From Limnohabitans sp. (GTDB lineage: Bacteria; Pseudomonadota; Gammaproteobacteria; Burkholderiales; Burkholderiaceae_C), in NCBI GenBank assembly GCA_021731425.1, contig JAKFXJ010000270.1, forward strand, positions 1 through 11,650: a DNA stretch of 11,650 nucleotides, written 5' to 3'. Below the pieces are notes generated by a model. That model was given only the letters and a program-made list of their open reading frames with translations, searched no databases and was not told where the DNA came from. Positions 6,887-11,650 of this stretch are shown piece by piece. How positions within the stretch are numbered: the first letter of the stretch is position 1; each line of letters starts with the position of its first letter. Position numbers and translations under genes: made by a program.

Positions 6887-7546
6887 ATGAATACGGCGCA
6901 AGCCAAGCGTGTCCTGGAAACGGCCCTGCTCACAGCGGGCCAGCCATTGTCATTGCGCGACATGCGCGTGCTGTTTGACGATGCGCTCGGGGCTGACTCC
7001 CTGCGGCTGATGCTGCAAGAACTCGAATTGGAATGGGCGGGCAAAGGCCTGGAGCTGACCCACGTGGCCAGTGGCTGGCGCTTTCAGAGCCGCCCAGAGC
7101 TGCGGATGTATCTGGACCGCCTGCACCCCGAAAAGCCCCCCAAATACACCCGCGCCGTGCTGGAAACCCTGGCCATCATCGCCTACCGACAGCCGGTCAC
7201 CCGGGGTGACATGGAAGACATCCGTGGTGTGACCATCGGCTCGCAAATCATCAAACAGCTCGAAGACCGTGGTTGGGTCGAGGTCATTGGCCACCGCGAA
7301 ACCGTGGGCCGTCCCAGCTTGTTTGCCACCACACGCCAGTTTTTGGACGATCTGGGCCTGTCCTCACTGGACCAATTGCCTTTGCTTTCCCAAGTGGATT
7401 CACCCATGTCGGCCCTGGCGGGCATGCTGGAAGAGTCTCCGGCGCAAGCCAGCCTGTCACTTGAAGAGGCCTTGGCCGAATCGGCCGATCTGGCCGATGC
7501 GGATCCTGCCAACACCGGCCTCGGCCAAGAAAACACCCCCTCATGA
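6887..7546 (+). CDS. scpB: Segregation and condensation protein B (ScpB)
   Basis: ScpB is the winged-helix kleisin-associated subunit of the SMC-ScpA-ScpB condensin, which compacts and separates newly replicated chromosomes. The 219-residue product shows the family hallmarks: an N-terminal winged helix beginning [19 protein letters not shown], then [29 protein letters not shown] (87-115), [17 protein letters not shown] (133-149) and [14 protein letters not shown]. The last 40 residues are acidic and Ala-rich, probably flexible. The ATG at 6887 gives the usual family start; only a weak purine stretch (GAAAGA) precedes it. The stop overlaps the rluB start by four bases. No scpA is in the window, so its partner must be encoded elsewhere. 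The scpB-rluB neighbourhood is found widely in bacteria, including Firmicutes. Confidence 0.94.
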   Translation: MNTAQAKRVLETALLTAGQPLSLRDMRVLFDDALGADSLRLMLQELELEWAGKGLELTHVASGWRFQSRPELRMYLDRLHPEKPPKYTRAVLETLAIIAYRQPVTRGDMEDIRGVTIGSQIIKQLEDRGWVEVIGHRETVGRPSLFATTRQFLDDLGLSSLDQLPLLSQVDSPMSALAGMLEESPAQASLSLEEALAESADLADADPANTGLGQENTPS

Positions 7547-8757
7547 ACGATTCCTCTTCCAATGCACAGGGCAAGGGCCCTGGCGTGTACGCCGCCCGCA
7601 AGTCGGGCGCGGCCACTGTGCCCCAAACGACCGCGACGCCTTACAAGGCGATTGACCTGGCCGATGTGGTCTCTGGCCAGTTCGACGACGAGGAGGCGGC
7701 CGAAGAGGTGGCGCAGGACCTCGGCAAGCGCGTGCTCGCGCCGCAGACCGACTCGCCCAAATTGCACAAGGTGCTGGCCCAGGCCGGTATGGGCTCGCGC
7801 CTGGAGATGGAAAAACTCATCACCGAAGGCCGTATTGCAGTGAACAACGAGCCCGCCCATGTGGGCCAGCGCGTGCAGTACGGTGACCAGATCAAGGTCG
7901 ACGGTAAGCCGATCCGCATCCGCATCGACCCGCCACCCGCCCGCGTGATCGCCTACCACAAGCCCGCAGGCGAGATCGTCAGCCACGACGATCCACAAAA
8001 CCGCCCCTCGGTCTTTCGCAAGCTGCCGCGCCTGCAAAACGGCAAATGGCAGTCGGTGGGCCGCCTGGACCTTAACACCGAGGGCTTGCTGCTGTTCACC
8101 AGCTCGGGCGAGCTGGCCAACCAACTCATGCACCCGCGTTTTGGTCTGGAGCGCGAGTACGCCGTGCGTGTGCTGGGGGCTCTGAGCAAGGATGAAAAGC
8201 AAAAGCTGCTGGATGGCGTGATGCTCGACGACGGCCCGGCCCAGTTCGGCTCCATCGAAGACGGCGGTGGCGAGGGCTCCAACTGCTGGTACCGCGTCAC
8301 CATCTCAGAAGGCCGCAACCGCGAGGTGCGCCGCATGATGGAAGCCGTGGGCCACGCGGTCAGCCGCCTGATCCGCATCCGCTACGGTGCCATGGTGCTG
8401 CAGCACGGCCTTCGCCGCGGTGCCTGGCTGGAGCTGGACGAGTCCGACATCCGCTCTTTGATGCGTGCGGCGGGCACCAGCGAGCGCCCCCGCCCGGTGT
8501 CCGAGCACCCGGTGCGAACCAACCGCAACGACCGCCGCCCTCGTACAGGCGGGCAGGGCAGGGCGGGCAGCGCCGTGCCACGCGCCAAACCCGCAGCCAA
8601 ACCCAATCAGGCGCCCGGGGGCTCTGGATTGCACGCCAAATCCGATGCGCCGAAAAGCGAGCCCAAATACATTGGGGCAGAAAGTTTCAACCGCCTCAAA
8701 AATACGCCGGGCGGTCCTGGCCGGGGCGGGCGCGGTGGCAGTGGCCGAAGCCGCTGA
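7543..8757 (+). CDS. rluB: 23S rRNA pseudouridine synthase RluB
   Basis: RluB belongs to the RsuA/RluB/RluE/RluF group and makes pseudouridine 2605 (E. coli numbering) in 23S rRNA. The 404-residue product has a polar, partly acidic N-terminal extension of about 70 residues, an S4 RNA-binding domain at 73-120 ([20 protein letters not shown]), and the catalytic domain with GRLDLNTEG at 173-181, where Asp176 is the nucleophile. EYAVRV at 205-210 and [11 protein letters not shown] at 255-265 are standard. After about residue 310 follows a basic tail rich in Arg, Pro, Lys, Ala and Gly that ends in a Gly-Arg run. Such tails are frequent in RluB of this lineage and probably bind RNA non-specifically. 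The ATG overlaps the scpB stop (ATGA), suggesting coupled translation. RluE and RluF are less likely given the tail and the scpB neighbour. Confidence 0.92.
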   Translation: MNDSSSNAQGKGPGVYAARKSGAATVPQTTATPYKAIDLADVVSGQFDDEEAAEEVAQDLGKRVLAPQTDSPKLHKVLAQAGMGSRLEMEKLITEGRIAVNNEPAHVGQRVQYGDQIKVDGKPIRIRIDPPPARVIAYHKPAGEIVSHDDPQNRPSVFRKLPRLQNGKWQSVGRLDLNTEGLLLFTSSGELANQLMHPRFGLEREYAVRVLGALSKDEKQKLLDGVMLDDGPAQFGSIEDGGGEGSNCWYRVTISEGRNREVRRMMEAVGHAVSRLIRIRYGAMVLQHGLRRGAWLELDESDIRSLMRAAGTSERPRPVSEHPVRTNRNDRRPRTGGQGRAGSAVPRAKPAAKPNQAPGGSGLHAKSDAPKSEPKYIGAESFNRLKNTPGGPGRGGRGGSGRSR

Positions 8758-8768
8758 CGCTGGGTGCC

Positions 8769-8806
8769 TGGGCACTTCAGGCCGGGTCTCCGGCTCCAGG
8801 TGCCCA
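8769..8806 (+). terminator. Structured hairpin after rluB
   Basis: TGGGCAC (8769-8775) pairs with GTGCCCA (8800-8806). Inside, GCCGG (8781-8785) pairs with CCGGC (8790-8794) around GTCT. The result is a two-part stem with an internal loop, starting 12 bases after the rluB stop. No T-run follows directly, so the terminator call is tentative. Confidence 0.45.
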
Positions 8807-8824
8807 CAGTACTTTGACCCTGCA

Positions 8825-8847
8825 GGGCAGAGGCCTTTTTTCTGCCC
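8825..8847 (+). terminator. Second hairpin after rluB, with T-run in the loop
   Basis: GGGCAGA (8825-8831) pairs perfectly with TCTGCCC (8841-8847). The loop carries most of a TTTTTT run. It is overlapped by the palindrome CCCTGCAGGG at 8818-8827. It may contribute to termination before ndk, but the T-run is not in the usual place. Confidence 0.35.
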
Positions 8848-8856
8848 CGCTCAGGT

Positions 8857-8862
8857 TAGAAT
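8857..8862 (+). promoter_or_regulatory. Candidate ndk -10 element
   Basis: TAGAAT matches the sigma-70 -10 consensus at five of six positions and lies 57 bases before the ndk ATG, at the start of an AT-richer stretch. No good -35 box is seen at normal spacing; the sequence there is the T-run. CATAAT at 8904-8909 is an alternative, but its transcript would begin at or after the Shine-Dalgarno AGGA (8910-8913). Confidence 0.35.
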
Positions 8863-8919
8863 AGTTGGCTTTGTCGCAGGGCAAAATCGCATTCACAATT
8901 TTTCATAATAGGAAATCAA

Positions 8920-9345
8920 ATGGCCATCGAACGCACACTCTCCATCATCAAGCCCGACGCCGTAGCCAAGAACGTCATCGGTCAGATCTACGCCCGTTTC
9001 GAAGCCGCTGGCCTCAAAGTGGTCGCAGCCAAGATGGCACATCTCTCGCGCGGCGAAGCCGAGCAGTTCTATGGCGTGCACAAAGAGCGTCCTTTCTTCA
9101 AGGACTTGGTCGACTTCATGGTCTCCGGTCCCGTCATGATCCAGGCCTTGGAAGGCGAGAACGCCATTGCCAAGAACCGCGACCTGATGGGCGCTACCGA
9201 TCCCAAGAAAGCCGCTGCGGGCACCATCCGCGCTGACTTCGCCGACAGCATCGATGCCAACGCCGTGCACGGCTCCGACGCCCCTGAAACCGCTGCCGCT
9301 GAAGTTGCTTTCTTCTTCCCCGGCATGAACGTGTACGCACGCTGA
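8920..9345 (+). CDS. ndk: Nucleoside diphosphate kinase
   Basis: Ndk transfers the gamma-phosphate of ATP to other nucleoside diphosphates through a phosphohistidine, balancing cellular NTP and dNTP pools. The 141-residue product is full length for a bacterial enzyme. It begins [14 protein letters not shown] with the conserved Lys11, has GTIRADF at 101-107 with Arg104, and has NAVHGSD at 114-120 with the phosphorylated His117 and the conserved Asn114. FFFPGMNVY near the C-terminus is typical of betaproteobacterial Ndk. AGGA (8910-8913) lies six bases before the ATG. ndk next to rlmN, with rodZ and ispG following, is a conserved arrangement in many beta- and gammaproteobacteria. The 41-base gap to rlmN contains no terminator that I can see, so co-transcription is likely. 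Confidence 0.97.
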   Translation: MAIERTLSIIKPDAVAKNVIGQIYARFEAAGLKVVAAKMAHLSRGEAEQFYGVHKERPFFKDLVDFMVSGPVMIQALEGENAIAKNRDLMGATDPKKAAAGTIRADFADSIDANAVHGSDAPETAAAEVAFFFPGMNVYAR

Positions 9346-9386
9346 TCGCGTCGCGGACCGCACGCGCCCTTTAGCGCCCCGAACCC

Positions 9387-10553
9387 ATGACGGCCAACCT
9401 TCTCGAATTCGATCTGGAAGGTTTGGCCGTTTTTTGCGAGGGTTTGGGTGAAAAGCGCTTTCGGGCCACCCAGTTGTTCCGCTGGATCCACCAGCGGGGC
9501 GCTTCTGATTTCGATCAGATGAGCGATTTGGCCAAGTCCTTGCGCCAAAAGCTCAAGTCTCACGCGCACGTTTCCCCGCTGCCCGTGATCACCCAGCACA
9601 TTTCCGCCGACGGCACCATCAAATGGCTGTTCAACGTCGGTGATGGCAACGCCATTGAGTCGGTGTTCATTCCTGAAGATGACCGGGGCACCTTGTGCAT
9701 TTCATCCCAGGCTGGCTGCGCCGTGGGCTGCCGTTTTTGCTCCACCGGCCACCAAGGCTTCAGCCGCAATCTGACCACCGGCGAGATCCTGGCCCAGTTG
9801 TGGTTTGCAGAACATTTTCTGCGCCAGCACCTCCAAACCGATGAACGTGTCATTTCCAACGTGGTGATGATGGGCATGGGTGAGCCGCTGCAAAACTATT
9901 CGGCCCTGGTGCCCGCTTTGCGTGCCATGCTGGACGACCACGGTTATGGCCTCTCGCGCCGCCGCGTCACTGTGTCCACTTCGGGTGTGGTGCCCATGAT
10001 CGAGCGTTTGTCGGGTGATTGTCCGGTGGCTTTGGCGGTGTCCCTGCATGCGCCTTTTGATGCGCTGCGCGACAACCTGGTGCCGCTCAACCGCAAATAC
10101 CCGCTCGAAGAGCTCATGCAAGCGTGCATTGGCTATCTGGCCCATGCCCCGCGTGACTTCATCACCTTTGAATACTGCATGCTCGACGGCGTCAATGACC
10201 AGCCCGAGCATGCCAGCGCCTTGATCGATCTGGTGCAAAAGCACGCACGTCAAGGCCTGCGTTGCAAGTTCAATCTGATTCCTTTTAACCCGTTTCCAGC
10301 CTCTGGTTTGTTGCGTTCCCCGCATGCGCGTGTGCAAGCCTTTGCCAAACAATTGCAAGACGCGGGTTTGGTCACCACGGTGCGCAAAACCCGGGGTGAC
10401 GACATTGATGCCGCCTGCGGCCAATTGGCAGGTGATGTCAAAGACCGAACCCAGGTCCAATCGCGCATGGCCGAGCAGCGCACCATTTCTTTGGTGCCAC
10501 TGTCTGCGGTGACTTTTTCGGAGACCCGACATGACACCAAGCCTCAAATCTGA
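9387..10553 (+). CDS. rlmN: Dual-specificity RNA methyltransferase RlmN (radical SAM)
   Basis: RlmN makes 2-methyladenosine at A2503 of 23S rRNA and A37 of certain tRNAs, by a radical S-adenosylmethionine mechanism with a methylated cysteine intermediate. The 388-residue product has the expected N-terminal domain ([14 protein letters not shown], 25-38). CAVGCRFC at 111-118 gives the three iron-sulfur ligands C111, C115 and C118; GMGEPLQNY at 163-171 is a SAM-contact motif. Cys344 in AACGQL is the equivalent of the methyl-carrying C355 of E. coli, and Cys104 matches the second catalytic cysteine C118 there. [21 protein letters not shown] is characteristic. The ATG at 9387 gives the normal family start but has no recognisable Shine-Dalgarno (CCCCGAACCC precedes it). 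The 3' end overlaps the next gene by 23 bases. Confidence 0.96.
   Translation: MTANLLEFDLEGLAVFCEGLGEKRFRATQLFRWIHQRGASDFDQMSDLAKSLRQKLKSHAHVSPLPVITQHISADGTIKWLFNVGDGNAIESVFIPEDDRGTLCISSQAGCAVGCRFCSTGHQGFSRNLTTGEILAQLWFAEHFLRQHLQTDERVISNVVMMGMGEPLQNYSALVPALRAMLDDHGYGLSRRRVTVSTSGVVPMIERLSGDCPVALAVSLHAPFDALRDNLVPLNRKYPLEELMQACIGYLAHAPRDFITFEYCMLDGVNDQPEHASALIDLVQKHARQGLRCKFNLIPFNPFPASGLLRSPHARVQAFAKQLQDAGLVTTVRKTRGDDIDAACGQLAGDVKDRTQVQSRMAEQRTISLVPLSAVTFSETRHDTKPQI
10520..10524 (+). promoter_or_regulatory. Shine-Dalgarno for the rodZ-like gene inside rlmN
   Basis: GGAGA ends six bases before the ATG at 10531 and lies within the rlmN coding region. It supports the overlapping start rather than one downstream of the rlmN stop. 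Confidence 0.65.
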
Positions 10554-11502
10554 GTCCGCTTCAGAGACCAGCCTTGCACCGACCCCAGCTTCGGCCCCAA
10601 CTGCCGGGCAGTTGTTGCGTGAGGCCCGTTTGAAGGCAGGCGTGCATTTGGCTGTTTTGTCGGTGACATTGAAGGTGCCTGTGCGTCAACTGGAGGCACT
10701 GGAGGCTGACGAGCTTGACCCCAGCAAAGGCCCTGTGTTCTACCGCGGTCTGGCGTCCAGCGTTTGCCGTCATTTGCACACGGATGCGGCGCCGATTTTG
10801 GCTTTGTTGCCGCAAACTTCCGCCCATCTTCAGCCCCTGGTCCGGTCGGTTCAGCCACTGGAGTCCGAAGGTTCGGTGCGCATCAGCAGCGTGCCTTGGG
10901 GCCGCATGTTGTCATCCCAAGTGGTCTGGGTGGCCGCGCTCTTGTTGTTTTTGACGGGCGCTTTTTTGTGGATGCCCGGCCCCGCCCAATGGGCGTGGTT
11001 GGACGACGTCAAGTCCTTGATGGCCGATGAAGTGGTGTCGCAGGAGGTCACCGAGCCTGTTGTGCCACCGCCAGCCACGGTGACTGAAATTTTGCCGGTA
11101 CCTCTTGTACCCACGGCCTCGGCCGATGCCTCCAGCCCAGCCCCTTCGGCCTCCATGGTCAACCCGGCCAGCCCCATCAGCTCGGTATTGGCCCCAGCTG
11201 CCCCCATGAGTCAGCCCGTTCAGAGTACCCCGCCAGCCAAACCAGCGCTCAGCGCCTCGGCAGAACCCGAATGGGTGTTTTCTGCCTCGGGCGACAGTTG
11301 GTTGGAAGTGCGCAACGCGCAAAAGGCGGTGGTCTGGAGTGGCGTGATCAAGGCGGGTGAAAGCACCCGCATCCAAAGTCCGTTGCCCGTCAGTGTGGTG
11401 GTGGGCCGAGCCCAGGTGGTCACAGTCACCTTGCGCGGCCAGCCTTTTGACCTCAAGCCCCACACCCAGGTGACGGTGGCGCGTTTTGAAGTGAAGGAGT
11501 GA
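10531..11502 (+). CDS. rodZ: RodZ-like cytoskeletal membrane protein (HTH + DUF4115)
   Basis: RodZ links the MreB cytoskeleton to the peptidoglycan-building machinery and so affects cell shape. The 323-residue product has the RodZ layout. A polar N-terminus is followed by a helix-turn-helix domain at about 25-95 ([41 protein letters not shown]), which in RodZ binds MreB rather than DNA. A single transmembrane helix at about 129-148 ([17 protein letters not shown]) precedes a long Pro/Ala/Ser-rich linker at about 170-246 and a C-terminal periplasmic beta domain (DUF4115) at 247-323 with [19 protein letters not shown]. The start overlaps rlmN by 23 bases and has its own GGAGA. It lies between rlmN and ispG as in many proteobacteria. 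The symbol is given by domain layout and synteny; sequence identity to E. coli RodZ is probably low. Confidence 0.85.
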   Translation: MTPSLKSESASETSLAPTPASAPTAGQLLREARLKAGVHLAVLSVTLKVPVRQLEALEADELDPSKGPVFYRGLASSVCRHLHTDAAPILALLPQTSAHLQPLVRSVQPLESEGSVRISSVPWGRMLSSQVVWVAALLLFLTGAFLWMPGPAQWAWLDDVKSLMADEVVSQEVTEPVVPPPATVTEILPVPLVPTASADASSPAPSASMVNPASPISSVLAPAAPMSQPVQSTPPAKPALSASAEPEWVFSASGDSWLEVRNAQKAVVWSGVIKAGESTRIQSPLPVSVVVGRAQVVTVTLRGQPFDLKPHTQVTVARFEVKE

Positions 11503-11504
11503 AC

Positions 11505-11650
11505 ATGTCCTCTGCCGACTTGCCCCTGAGCCCTGAGCCCATTGCCATCGCGCGCCCGGCAATCCGTCGCAGTCGCCAGTCCCAGGTGGTCTGGGGCTCG
11601 CGTGTGGTCACCGTTGGCGGCGGCGCACCGGTGCGTGTGCAGTCCATGAC
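11505..11650 (+). CDS. ispG: IspG (GcpE), 5' part
   Basis: IspG, 4-hydroxy-3-methylbut-2-enyl diphosphate synthase, is an iron-sulfur enzyme of the non-mevalonate isoprenoid pathway. Only the first 48 codons are inside the window. The tail end, VTVGGGAPVRVQSMT, is the family's conserved N-terminal strand motif, preceded by RRSRQSQVVWGSR. The first 20 residues are polar and variable. The ATG at 11505 lies two bases after the rodZ-like stop, with a full AAGGAG (11494-11499) five bases before it, so the gene is probably translated from the same message. The position after rodZ matches the common rodZ-ispG order. The enzyme's iron-sulfur cysteines lie beyond the window. Confidence 0.92.
   Translation, partial: MSSADLPLSPEPIAIARPAIRRSRQSQVVWGSRVVTVGGGAPVRVQSM

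Noticed and set aside
7183-8202. 339-codon open frame on the minus strand across scpB and rluB
   Set aside because: It runs antisense to two clear families and gives a composition-biased product.
9702-10547. 281-codon open frame on the minus strand across rlmN
   Set aside because: Antisense shadow of rlmN, which has complete radical-SAM motifs.
1-11650. Horizontal transfer, phage, toxin-antitoxin or defence cassette
   Set aside because: All genes but one are recognisable housekeeping or conserved families in a familiar order, with no integrase, transposase or composition change visible.

Overview
The window looks like a piece of a conserved housekeeping chromosome from a betaproteobacterium, most likely of the Comamonadaceae (a Limnohabitans-, Rhodoferax- or Polaromonas-like organism). 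This rests on recognisable protein families, the gene order (lpdA-zapE; bamD divergent from rluD; scpB-rluB; ndk-rlmN-rodZ-ispG) and high-GC codon use. It is an inference, not a database result. Nearly all of the window is coding. I see no mobile element, CRISPR array, tRNA, rRNA, prophage or base-composition break.

Region 1 (1-964): the 3' part of a dihydrolipoamide dehydrogenase gene, followed by two hairpins, the second a textbook intrinsic terminator. Region 2 (992-4936): four co-directional genes joined by 4-base start/stop overlaps: zapE (division-associated AAA+ ATPase), a small exported two-cysteine protein, a small YdcH/DUF465-like helical protein, and a DinG/YoaA-type iron-sulfur DNA helicase that starts with TTG behind a strong Shine-Dalgarno sequence. 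Region 3 (4905-5714, minus strand): the lipoprotein BamD of the outer-membrane assembly machine. Its 3' end overlaps the helicase 3' end tail to tail, and a perfect TATAAT lies upstream of it.

Region 4 (5765-8757): rluD, a terminator, two tandem copies of a small hairpin plus T-tract, then scpB and rluB joined by a 4-base overlap. The chromosome-condensation gene scpB thus sits between two rRNA pseudouridine synthase genes. Region 5 (8758-11650): a structured intergenic stretch with a possible promoter, then ndk, rlmN, a rodZ-like gene overlapping rlmN by 23 bases, and the beginning of ispG.

The genes serve central metabolism (lpdA, ndk, ispG), ribosome modification (rluD, rluB, rlmN), envelope and cell shape (bamD, rodZ, zapE) and chromosome maintenance (scpB, helicase). 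I found no convincing undescribed system. The points most worth a second look are the uncharacterised exported two-cysteine protein in the zapE-helicase cluster, the tandem hairpins placed immediately before scpB, the hairpin terminator immediately before zapE, and the apparent absence of pilF/pilW between rlmN and rodZ.
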